From JAAGZL01 sp050291725 (GTDB lineage: Bacteria; Pseudomonadota; Gammaproteobacteria; Chromatiales; Chromatiaceae): a stretch of 64,000 bases of DNA. A program made the position numbers and the translations under genes. Position 1 is the first letter of the stretch. Each line of letters starts with the position of its first letter. The stretch spans positions 248,001 through 312,000 of the forward strand of contig JBNKKH010000032.1 of the NCBI GenBank assembly GCA_050291725.1, given 5' to 3'. Under the pieces are notes generated by a model. It worked only from the letters and a program-made list of their open reading frames with translations, was not told the origin of the DNA and did no database searches. This document shows, piece by piece, positions 45,037 to 53,241 of the stretch.

Positions 45037-46464
45037 TTAACCTGTTTTATTTCTGATTGATTCTATAGTGCTGGTGGTAGAGCAGTTATCGACAAAACTC
45101 ATAACCTTCACTTCGCCACCAGCTTCACGCACACAGTTAGCGCCTGGAATGTCATCCGGATTATTGTCTCCACCCTTGACCAGAAAATCCGGTTTCAGTC
45201 TGCAGATAAGACGCTCCGGCGTCTCTTCAGAAAATGGCACTACCCAATCTACGCAGCCTAAGGCTGCCAATACGGTCATGCGCCGTTCCAAGGTATTTAC
45301 TGGGCGGTCATCGCCCTTGAGCTGGCGTACAGTTTCATCCACATTTACCGCGACAATCAGACGGTCCCCCAGGCGGCTAGCCTGTTCCAGATAGGTAACA
45401 TGCCCAGCATGCAGAATATCGAAACAGCCATTGGTAAATACCACGGTCTCGCCCCGCACCTTAGCCGCCTCCATGGCTGACACTAACTCATCCTCAGTCA
45501 CCGCTCCACGATGAACTACCTGCTGTTCCGCTAGTGCAGCGCGAATCTCATCCATTGATGCGGTTGCCGTTCCCAATTTACCGACAACGATTCCAGCCGC
45601 CACATTGGATAGTTGGGTGGCTGCCTCCAGGGGCATGCCAGCAGCCATAGCCGATGCCAGAACTGAGATAACAGTATCGCCAGCACCAGTCACATCGAAC
45701 ACCTCACGGGCATGGGTTGGCAGATGGCGCGCTGGTTTGCCTTTCTCCAACAGGCTCATGCCCTGCTCACCCCGGGTAACCAGCAGCGCCTCTAAACCGA
45801 GTTGTTCCATCAAATCAATACCGCGCTTTACCAACAGCTCATCGCTGCCGCATGGCCCCACAACCGCTTCCAGCTCAGAGAGATTGGGCGTGATTAGGGT
45901 TGCACCAGAATATTTTTTGAAATCGCTGCCTTTGGGATCTACCAACACCGGTTTGCCTGCGGCCTTGGCGCGCTTTATAAACTCGCTTACATCACGCAGC
46001 GTTCCCTTGCCGTAATCGGAGAGCACGACTAGATCACTATCTTCCAGTTGCGAATCGAAGCTGGAGAGAAGTTTCGCTGAATCAAATCCAGGAAACCCAT
46101 CTTCAAAGTCCAATCGGATTAGCTGCTGATGCCGACTGATGATCCGCAGTTTGGTAATTGTAGGAAGGCCATCAAGCCGCGTAAAACCGCACTCAACCCC
46201 CTCCTCCTGCAGCTGTTGCTCTAGGGTATTGGCCATATCATCGTCGCCAGTGAGACCTAGCAGATTTGCCTTGCCGTTAAGGGAGACGATATTCAATGCC
46301 ACGTTACCAGCACCACCCGGACGACCCTCTTCCCCGGTTACTCGTACCACCGGGACCGGCGCTTCAGGGGAGATGCGATTGGTGCCTCCATGCCAGTAGC
46401 TATCAAGCATAACATCGCCTACGACCAGCACATTTATATCACTAAAATCAGGTAGTTCTATCAT
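45037..46464 (-). CDS. hldE: Bifunctional heptose-7-phosphate kinase/heptose-1-phosphate adenylyltransferase HldE
   Basis: 475 residues. A ribokinase-type domain (1-320; VLVVGDVMLDSYWHG, GRPGGAGNVALN, DVTGAGDTVISVLASA) is fused to a nucleotidyltransferase domain (about 340-475; FTNGCFDILHAGHVTYLEQA, KGGDNNPDDI). It supplies ADP-heptose for the LPS inner core together with GmhA. Full-length two-domain form. Followed by ugd. Confidence 0.96.
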   Translation of the reverse strand: MIELPDFSDINVLVVGDVMLDSYWHGGTNRISPEAPVPVVRVTGEEGRPGGAGNVALNIVSLNGKANLLGLTGDDDMANTLEQQLQEEGVECGFTRLDGLPTITKLRIISRHQQLIRLDFEDGFPGFDSAKLLSSFDSQLEDSDLVVLSDYGKGTLRDVSEFIKRAKAAGKPVLVDPKGSDFKKYSGATLITPNLSELEAVVGPCGSDELLVKRGIDLMEQLGLEALLVTRGEQGMSLLEKGKPARHLPTHAREVFDVTGAGDTVISVLASAMAAGMPLEAATQLSNVAAGIVVGKLGTATASMDEIRAALAEQQVVHRGAVTEDELVSAMEAAKVRGETVVFTNGCFDILHAGHVTYLEQASRLGDRLIVAVNVDETVRQLKGDDRPVNTLERRMTVLAALGCVDWVVPFSEETPERLICRLKPDFLVKGGDNNPDDIPGANCVREAGGEVKVMSFVDNCSTTSTIESIRNKTG

Positions 46465-46525
46465 TGATCCAATTGCTTGAGTTTAAAAAATGGATGGTAA
46501 CACAAGAGCAAGCCATTTCCTGTGT

Positions 46526-47176
46526 CTATATGGTTTCGGCCAAAGATTTGATTTTACCCGCTTTAGCCACATCCAGGCCTGCTGCTTTAGTATAGAGATC
46601 TAAAAAACGCTCCAAACCATATTCGGTGAATATATCGCGCTGATCACGATTGCGTAACAGATGGCGAAAATTGCGTATTCTCTGATCCACCCTAAGCGGA
46701 AATTTTGAGAAGCGCATATCAGCCACATCAATCAGGCCAAAGTCCCCTTGTGGTAGCAATAGAACATTGCCTAAATGCAGAGAGCGAAAGTAGACACCTT
46801 TACGATGTAAAAGTGCGATGAATTCGGCAAGCTTCTGAAACAGATCTTCAGATAGTCCTTCTCGAGTAGCAATCTTTTCCAAAGACTCACCTTCCATCAA
46901 GGGATAGATTATTCCGTGGCGTTTAATCGCATGGCAGTAAAATATTCGCTCAACGTGCACACAGGGGATATTCAATGCACTTAGACGCTGTGCGTTGCGT
47001 CGAAAACGCAGAGAGTATGGATAGATCACTGACAATGAGAACCAGCGCTTTATGCGGATCAGTTTGATTATCTGTTTATCGGGAGTCAGCAGAACCTTTA
47101 TTCCATGCCGATCGCGCTCAAGCTCAGTTGCGCCTTGTGCTAACTGGTTATACTCCTGTTCAGATATTAACCACAT
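46526..47176 (-). CDS. Kinase-like protein of the toluene-tolerance/LPS-kinase type
   Basis: 216 residues with a reduced protein-kinase-like fold: IIKLIRIKRWFS, GIIYPLMEGESLEKI, FIALLHRKGVYFRSLHLGNVLLLPQGDFGLIDVADMRF. The usual catalytic HxD is replaced by RSLHLGN, while the metal-binding Asn and the DFG-like IDVADM remain. Similar proteins are annotated toluene tolerance or LPS core kinase-like. It lies 2 bp after the next LPS kinase gene. Activity uncertain. Confidence 0.7.
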   Translation of the reverse strand: MWLISEQEYNQLAQGATELERDRHGIKVLLTPDKQIIKLIRIKRWFSLSVIYPYSLRFRRNAQRLSALNIPCVHVERIFYCHAIKRHGIIYPLMEGESLEKIATREGLSEDLFQKLAEFIALLHRKGVYFRSLHLGNVLLLPQGDFGLIDVADMRFSKFPLRVDQRIRNFRHLLRNRDQRDIFTEYGLERFLDLYTKAAGLDVAKAGKIKSLAETI

Positions 47177-47178
47177 AG

Positions 47179-48015
47179 CTAATCAGCCTGCTTCTGTTTA
47201 ATTACGGCTTTGGTTGGCATACGTCTTCCCAAGTGACAGGCCACATCACGATATAATCTGCTGGCCTCACCGGGCTTTCTTGTATTACCCAAATACCTAC
47301 ACACAAAGCGCATGCGGTCATATTTACTCAGCAAGCTGATAGCGACACGCGCTAGCCCAGACAGATCTACCACTACACCTCGATGGTGGCGCAAGCGCAT
47401 ACGGGAGGCACGAGGAGCATCTATCCACACAGGCACAAATCCATCTTCTCTCTTTTGCAGAAGAATATTGCGCCACTTCAGGTCATGGTGAAAAAAGTTT
47501 GCTGCATGCGCTTTCTGCATCTGCTTGATTAGCTGTCTTGATACATCTTGATACACCCGCTTACGTTCCTCTTCCGGCAGGTGACACCATATATCTGGAC
47601 CATATCTGCTGAGGTCCTGGGTATCTGGCACCTCTCTGGTCACGATGAAGGTTGAGGCCAGGGAGCCCAATATCCGACGCTCTCCAAACGCAATCACATC
47701 TAAGGTTGGGATATCAAGTTGTTTGAGAGTGGAGTAGGCCCAGGCTTCTACAGCTGCCTTGCTAGGACGCAACACAAACTCAAACCAACGCTTAGCAGGG
47801 TATACATAACGCTTAAAATAGACCACCTCGCCATCATCTAGCTCAACTCGAAAACAGCTAGAGTGGGGAGAACCAGACACACGCTTACCAACGGATAACC
47901 CATCCCAGGAAATATCCTTACTGAGACCAATACGATCTAACCTCTCCTGCCACACAGGATCTGAAATAAAAGTTACACCATGGAATTTTTGAACGGATCG
48001 GGCGAGAGTAATCAT
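47179..48015 (-). CDS. Lipopolysaccharide core kinase, RfaP/InaA family
   Basis: 278 residues. Landmarks: GSPHSSCFRVELDDGEVVYFKRY (ATP-binding Lys), STFIVTREVPDT, the catalytic loop NFFHHDLKWRNILL and PVWIDAPRAS (metal Asp). This WaaP/KdkA-like group phosphorylates heptose or Kdo in the LPS core, which fits the adjacent heptose genes. The sugar position cannot be deduced. Confidence 0.83.
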   Translation of the reverse strand: MITLARSVQKFHGVTFISDPVWQERLDRIGLSKDISWDGLSVGKRVSGSPHSSCFRVELDDGEVVYFKRYVYPAKRWFEFVLRPSKAAVEAWAYSTLKQLDIPTLDVIAFGERRILGSLASTFIVTREVPDTQDLSRYGPDIWCHLPEEERKRVYQDVSRQLIKQMQKAHAANFFHHDLKWRNILLQKREDGFVPVWIDAPRASRMRLRHHRGVVVDLSGLARVAISLLSKYDRMRFVCRYLGNTRKPGEASRLYRDVACHLGRRMPTKAVIKQKQAD

Positions 48016-48080
48016 TATATTATTGTAATGATTATTGATGGGAAGTTATATGGGGTAGGGAACCAACTATTGATTCAATC

Positions 48081-49958
48081 TTAAGCGGTTGAAAGAGGAG
48101 ACTCAGCTCTTTTCTTTAGGCTTTCAATTCTATTCTCAGGAACAAACTCCTCTATTGATTGTAATAGTAAATCTTCATTGTAATCACCACATGCGGATTC
48201 AACGGCATCCATCAACGCCTCAAGCCTACCCCACTCTACAACTCTATGCTGCGCCAGCAGTATCTTTTCATACCCTGTTGACTCCAACTGCTCGCTGTCA
48301 TGAAACAGCTCTTCATACAATTTTTCTCCTGGTCGCAAACCGGTGTAGCTTATCTCAATATCCTCGCCAGGCTCTTTTCCCGATAGACGAATCATCTGTT
48401 CAGCCAGAAAACAAATTTTTACCGGCTCACCCATGTCCAGAACAAATATCTCACCACCTTTCCCAATCACGGATGCCTGCATAATAAGCTGACTGGCCTC
48501 TGGAATAGTCATAAAATAGCGTTCCATATCCTTATGGGTAACGGTAACGGGACCGCCTTCCGCAATTTGCCTGCGAAATAGCGGAATAACACTACCAGCA
48601 GACCCCAGCACATTCCCAAATCTTACTGTAATGAAGCTTGTTTCAGAACGGGTGTTAAGATTCTGGCAAAAAATCTCTGCCATCCTCTTACTTGCTCCCA
48701 TTACGTTTGACGGATTAACCGCCTTATCGGTCGATATAAGTACAAATTCGGCACAACCTGATTTATCAGCATTTACAGCAACATTGCGTGTACCTAGTAC
48801 ATTATTATTGAACGCCTCTCGCACCTGATGCTCCAGCATTGGCACATGCTTATAGGCAGCAGCATGGAATACAATATCCGGTTTATATTGCTGAAAAACG
48901 CGCTTAACTGTCGCATTATCACTTACATCGCCCAGCTGAAAAACAAATGACAAATCTGCAAACTCATGTTTTAGTTCAATCTCGATGGAATAGAGATTGA
49001 ACTCAGAGTTCTCCAACAGTATCAATTTTGCCGGACCCAACCGTGCAATCTGTCTACACAATTCCGAACCGATAGACCCTCCGCCGCCAGTAACCAGTAT
49101 TGTCTTGCCTTCCAACCCCACATTAATGGCATCCCAATCCAGCGTCACCTGATCACGTCCCAGAATATCCTCAATAGATACTTCACGTATTTCGTTAATA
49201 GAAACTCGCCCTGAAACCAGCGCTCCTAAGTCAGGCACAGTTCTAAATGGCACGCCACTGTCTTCGCAATAGCCTACGATACGCTTCATCTGACTGGTTG
49301 TTGCTGACGGAACAGCTAATAAAATAAGATCAATCTCAAGATTTTTTGTTATATCTGTGATCTCATCGCAGCCGCCTACAACAGGAACTCCATGCACATG
49401 GCGGCCGTGCCTTCTTTTCTTATCATCAACAATCGCCACAGGTTGATAATTTCCATCTATCTTACGAAGAAGATCACGAACCAGCATCTCCCCAGCCTGC
49501 CCAGCACCAACCACCAAAACTCTATTTCCTGCTCCCATAGCAAACTGCCTCTCTGTGGCCAGTCGATAGATCAACCTCGGACCAGACAGAAAAGCAATAA
49601 GCAAAATGGCATAAAGAAATGGAACTGAGCGTGGCACATCACCCAAGCGCACTGTTAAAAACATTAGCGCCATCAAAATTGCGCTTCCTACTACCACAGA
49701 TTTCAAAATTCGCGCAAGATCATCAATAGAGGTAAAGCGCCAGATGCCACGGAAAGCGCCAAACAGGTATAGCACTACTCCCTGAACTACTAAGATGATA
49801 GGAGCCGTCTGTAGCGCAAACTGAATAAAATGTGCGGGAATCACATCCAGATTAAATCTGAGCCAATATGATCCAAGCCAAGCAGCTAAGATCATCAACA
49901 GATCAAGAATTACTGCTGGAAGTGATCTCACAATTTTATCCCTAAAATATAAACTCAC
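48081..49958 (-). CDS. Nucleotide-sugar 4,6-dehydratase, WbpM/PglF/CapD type
   Basis: 625 residues. Four N-terminal TM helices, a CoA-binding-like Rossmann domain (VLVVGAGQAGEMLVRDLL) and an SDR catalytic domain (TILVTGGGGSIGSELCRQI, HAAAYKHVPMLE, LISTDKAVNPSNVMGASKRMAE; the Tyr of classic SDRs is replaced by Met, as in this family). It converts UDP-GlcNAc to the 4-keto-6-deoxy sugar. Its start overlaps the stop of the aminotransferase gene by 4 bp. Confidence 0.93.
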   Translation of the reverse strand: MSLYFRDKIVRSLPAVILDLLMILAAWLGSYWLRFNLDVIPAHFIQFALQTAPIILVVQGVVLYLFGAFRGIWRFTSIDDLARILKSVVVGSAILMALMFLTVRLGDVPRSVPFLYAILLIAFLSGPRLIYRLATERQFAMGAGNRVLVVGAGQAGEMLVRDLLRKIDGNYQPVAIVDDKKRRHGRHVHGVPVVGGCDEITDITKNLEIDLILLAVPSATTSQMKRIVGYCEDSGVPFRTVPDLGALVSGRVSINEIREVSIEDILGRDQVTLDWDAINVGLEGKTILVTGGGGSIGSELCRQIARLGPAKLILLENSEFNLYSIEIELKHEFADLSFVFQLGDVSDNATVKRVFQQYKPDIVFHAAAYKHVPMLEHQVREAFNNNVLGTRNVAVNADKSGCAEFVLISTDKAVNPSNVMGASKRMAEIFCQNLNTRSETSFITVRFGNVLGSAGSVIPLFRRQIAEGGPVTVTHKDMERYFMTIPEASQLIMQASVIGKGGEIFVLDMGEPVKICFLAEQMIRLSGKEPGEDIEISYTGLRPGEKLYEELFHDSEQLESTGYEKILLAQHRVVEWGRLEALMDAVESACGDYNEDLLLQSIEEFVPENRIESLKKRAESPLSTA

Positions 49959-51136
49959 AATTTTCTTGCCTCATACAACACATTATCTACTACATCAGCA
50001 ACGCGATGCATATCTGCTTCAGATAGTGTTGGGTGGACAGGAAACATCAAGCTTGTTTCCCCAAGCTCTTTCGCGACGGGAAGAGGTTCAACCGGGCCTA
50101 GGTTAGTTTTCATAAACGCCTTCTCCCTATACACCTCACTGCAACTACCATAAAAACATGGAACACCCTCACTATTTATCGCATGGATTATCTTATCACG
50201 ACTCCATTCCCTCTTGAGGAGTTCAGGACGAATGAAAGTGTAAAATTTATAGTATGAGTGATAACACTCTTGTCCTGGCAAAGGTGTACGCAAAACTTGA
50301 TGACTGGAAAATCGCTCTGCCAAAACTTTTGCATTCGCACGCCTTCTTTCCACCCAGCTATCCAGCTTTTTCAATTGTATACGCCCAATCGCTGACTGCA
50401 TCTCTGTCATGCGCCAGTTCGTCCCAAACGATTCATGGACCCAACGAAAAACCTCCCCACTACTCTGTTCGCGAGTGTAAATGGCATCATAGCTCTTACC
50501 ATGATCCTTATAGGCCCAAGCCTTCTCCCACATAGAATCATCATTGGTAAGAAGCATTCCTCCTTCACCTCCTGTAGACATAATCTTATCCTGACAAAAA
50601 GAGAATGCAGCAATATCCCCCATACTACCTACAGGCCTACCTTTGTATCTTGCACCATGAGCTTGGGCGCAATCCTCAATAACTTTAATGTCATTATTCT
50701 TGGCAAGATCTAATATTGGATCCATGTTGCAAGGCCAACCTGCAAGGTGAACCACAATTATGGCTTTAGTTTTCTCACTTATTCGAGCACAAATGGACTC
50801 CGCGTTGACGTTCTGTGAATCCCTATCAACATCTGCGAATACTGGAGTTGCCCCAGAAAGCACAATAGCGCTAACGCTAGCAATAAATGTACGCGATGTG
50901 ACAATCACCTCATCACCAGGACCAATACCTGCTGCATTCAGCGCCAACTCCAGAGCCAGCGTCCCATTCGCTACCGCCACCGCGTGTTTCACACCAGAGT
51001 AGCTTGCAAACTCTTTCTCGAAGAACCGACCCTCTTCACCAGTCCAGTAATTTACTTTTCCGGACTCAAGTACACGCTTAGTGAGCTCAATCTCATCTTC
51101 CTCATAATATGGCCATGGGGCGAATTCTAATTTCAT
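49955..51136 (-). CDS. DegT/DnrJ/EryC1/StrS sugar aminotransferase
   Basis: About 393 residues from ATG 51136 (KLEFAPWPYYEEDEI; the ORF upstream is unlikely). PLP-dependent: KHAVAVANGTLALELAL, VIEDCAQAHGA, and the Schiff-base lysine in AFSFCQDKIMSTGGEGGM. It aminates the 4-keto sugar made by the overlapping dehydratase, probably giving UDP-4-amino-4,6-dideoxy-GlcNAc (inference). An N-acetyltransferase that usually follows in bacillosamine-type pathways is not present here. Confidence 0.9.
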   Translation of the reverse strand: MKLEFAPWPYYEEDEIELTKRVLESGKVNYWTGEEGRFFEKEFASYSGVKHAVAVANGTLALELALNAAGIGPGDEVIVTSRTFIASVSAIVLSGATPVFADVDRDSQNVNAESICARISEKTKAIIVVHLAGWPCNMDPILDLAKNNDIKVIEDCAQAHGARYKGRPVGSMGDIAAFSFCQDKIMSTGGEGGMLLTNDDSMWEKAWAYKDHGKSYDAIYTREQSSGEVFRWVHESFGTNWRMTEMQSAIGRIQLKKLDSWVERRRANAKVLAERFSSHQVLRTPLPGQECYHSYYKFYTFIRPELLKREWSRDKIIHAINSEGVPCFYGSCSEVYREKAFMKTNLGPVEPLPVAKELGETSLMFPVHPTLSEADMHRVADVVDNVLYEARKL

Positions 51137-51260
51137 AATAATCTTATTGAGCCACTTACTCGCTACGTTTATTTCTTTAAAATACTTCTTATGATCAAGC
51201 TCACTACAGTCATTTTTATAGAGATTAGCATGCGACAACAATCAACAACAAAATGACTTT

Positions 51261-51863
51261 TTACTCCTTAGACCGCTGACTTCCAGTAAATTTAGCCGCA
51301 GTTACGTAGCCTGACTGTGAAACACCTGAACCTCGAAACACTTTCAGAATAGTCATCAATATTATTCTCAGATCTAATGCAAAAGTCCTGTTATCGACAT
51401 ACCAAACATCCAAGTCAAACTTTTCTTCCCAAGTAATAGCGTTACGGCCATTTACCTGAGCCCATCCAGTAATTCCAGGCCTAATATCATGACGGCGTGC
51501 TTGTTTTTTAGTATAGAGAGGCAAATACTCCACCAGCAGCGGCCTTGGTCCAACCAAGCTCATATCTCCCTTTAAAACGTTAAAAAGCTCTGGTAATTCA
51601 TCAAGACTGGATTTTCTGAGAAACCTACCAAAACTACCCAACCTTTGCTCATCAGGAAGCAGCTCCCCATCTACACCCACCTTATTGGACATGCTTCGGA
51701 ATTTATACATTTGAAAAATCCTGCCCTGATACCCGGGACGCTCTTGACGAAATATAACCGGTCTACCAAGTAAGACCATCACCAGGAATGCCACTATCAA
51801 CATGACAGGAGCCAATAAAGCCAACCCAAAGAATGAGCCTACCAGATCAAACAGACGCTTCAT
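51261..51863 (-). CDS. Undecaprenyl-phosphate sugar phosphotransferase (PglC-like initiator)
   Basis: 200 residues: one N-terminal membrane helix (MKRLFDLVGSFFGLALLAPVMLIVAFLVM), then FRQERPGYQGRIFQMYKFRSM, the catalytic Asp-Glu in RKSSLDELPELFNVLKGDMSLVGPRPLL and RPGITGWAQVNGRN. It transfers the first sugar-1-phosphate onto undecaprenyl phosphate, starting O-antigen assembly. Short monotopic type. Overlaps the glycosyltransferase upstream by 4 bp. Confidence 0.94.
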   Translation of the reverse strand: MKRLFDLVGSFFGLALLAPVMLIVAFLVMVLLGRPVIFRQERPGYQGRIFQMYKFRSMSNKVGVDGELLPDEQRLGSFGRFLRKSSLDELPELFNVLKGDMSLVGPRPLLVEYLPLYTKKQARRHDIRPGITGWAQVNGRNAITWEEKFDLDVWYVDNRTFALDLRIILMTILKVFRGSGVSQSGYVTAAKFTGSQRSKE

Positions 51864-53101
51864 TTAATTGCTTTATCCGAATTTGATACAACACTATTCA
51901 ACCTACCTGCAAGTTGCCTAGCAAGATTCATATAGTGGTGATTATCGAGAGCATACTGCCAAGCATTTTTACCCATTGCCTCACTTTCTTCCCTGGGTTT
52001 ATTTGCTAGGGTTAAGATAGCTTCAGCAAGCTCATCTGGCGATTCTGGATTCACTACAACCCCGCCATTTGCCATAGCCACAGGATTGTCTGGTACATCA
52101 GCGGCCATCACAATCGGTCTTCCAGCAGACATATAGTCAAAGATCTTATTCATGCTAATACCAAAGCGGTAAAGATTGGGCAAATCCCTGAGAGTGATAA
52201 CAAAAGCATCAGCTTCAGCCAACAGATCAGCAACTTGGTTTTTTGGCACTGGCATCTCAAATGAGAGTGACTTCAACCCTAGTTCATGCGCACGTCTCTC
52301 TAGCGCATCCTTCTCAGGTCCGGCACCTACCAAACGGCATTTAAACTGCTTATTTACATTCCATCTTTTTTCAACCTGGCATAAAGAATCTATAAGTGTT
52401 TGAAGCGCATTTGCCTCCCCCATAGCCCCGCAATACATTAAGACAAACTGATCTCTTTCAGGTGGCAAAACCGGTGCTTTCTCATCAACATAAGCGCCAT
52501 TTTGCAGCACCATTACTTTTTCCCTGTCAACACCTAATGCCTGGTAATACTCTGCTGCTCGAGGCAACAAAACTATAATCATGGCAGCCTTAGTGGATAA
52601 TCTACGCTCCAATCTATATAGCAACCTAGTCATGAGGCTATTAGGAGACAATCGCTCCATATCGACAAGTGTTGCTGGCCACAGGTCCCGCACTTCAAAA
52701 ACAAAAGGAACCCTGTAGCGTTTTGCAAGTACTGACCCCGCCCACGCTGCGAGTGGGTGTACGGATGAACCTATAATAACATCAGGCCGGGCTAGCCCCC
52801 GCAACATCCCTGGAATCAACGTCATTATGGTATAAACCAGCATGTTAATGATTCGGCTAATACCATTACCCTTGTATGCCGGTGTACGTATGAGCAACCA
52901 TGGCACACCGGATACATCGCGCAATCTACGTAAAGACAAGCCTCTCAGATGCTGCCTACCAGTTGCATGCGCTACGCTAGCCGCAATTACAGTTGCAGAC
53001 CAGTCTTCAGCGGCGAGACTCTCTGCAAGACTGAAATGACGAACACCTCCTACACCGCCAGGCGCCTGAGCATAATGGTTTAGTATCCAGACATTTTTCA
53101 T
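51860..53101 (-). CDS. Glycosyltransferase family 4 (WbuB-like)
   Basis: 413 residues, GT-B fold: LNHYAQAPGGVGGVRHFSLAESLA, VIIGSSVHPLAAWAGSVLAKRYRVPFVFEVRDLWPATL, VLQNGAYVD, and a donor site FDYMSAGRPIVMAADV. WbuB-type enzymes usually add the second sugar after the PglC-like initiator encoded downstream with a 4-bp overlap. Donor not predictable. It is the first gene of a tight dehydratase/aminotransferase/initiator block. Confidence 0.9.
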   Translation of the reverse strand: MKNVWILNHYAQAPGGVGGVRHFSLAESLAAEDWSATVIAASVAHATGRQHLRGLSLRRLRDVSGVPWLLIRTPAYKGNGISRIINMLVYTIMTLIPGMLRGLARPDVIIGSSVHPLAAWAGSVLAKRYRVPFVFEVRDLWPATLVDMERLSPNSLMTRLLYRLERRLSTKAAMIIVLLPRAAEYYQALGVDREKVMVLQNGAYVDEKAPVLPPERDQFVLMYCGAMGEANALQTLIDSLCQVEKRWNVNKQFKCRLVGAGPEKDALERRAHELGLKSLSFEMPVPKNQVADLLAEADAFVITLRDLPNLYRFGISMNKIFDYMSAGRPIVMAADVPDNPVAMANGGVVVNPESPDELAEAILTLANKPREESEAMGKNAWQYALDNHHYMNLARQLAGRLNSVVSNSDKAIK

Positions 53102-53241
53102 GATTAAGGTGCTGCCACAATAACAGTTAACTAACTGTCAACATGGGTACAATCCTGTGCCAAATAAAAAATATACCAACTTTTCTAAAGATGTAAGTAT
53201 CCCATTTGGGCTTATATAGTTATGAAAGAAATTATTAGGAA

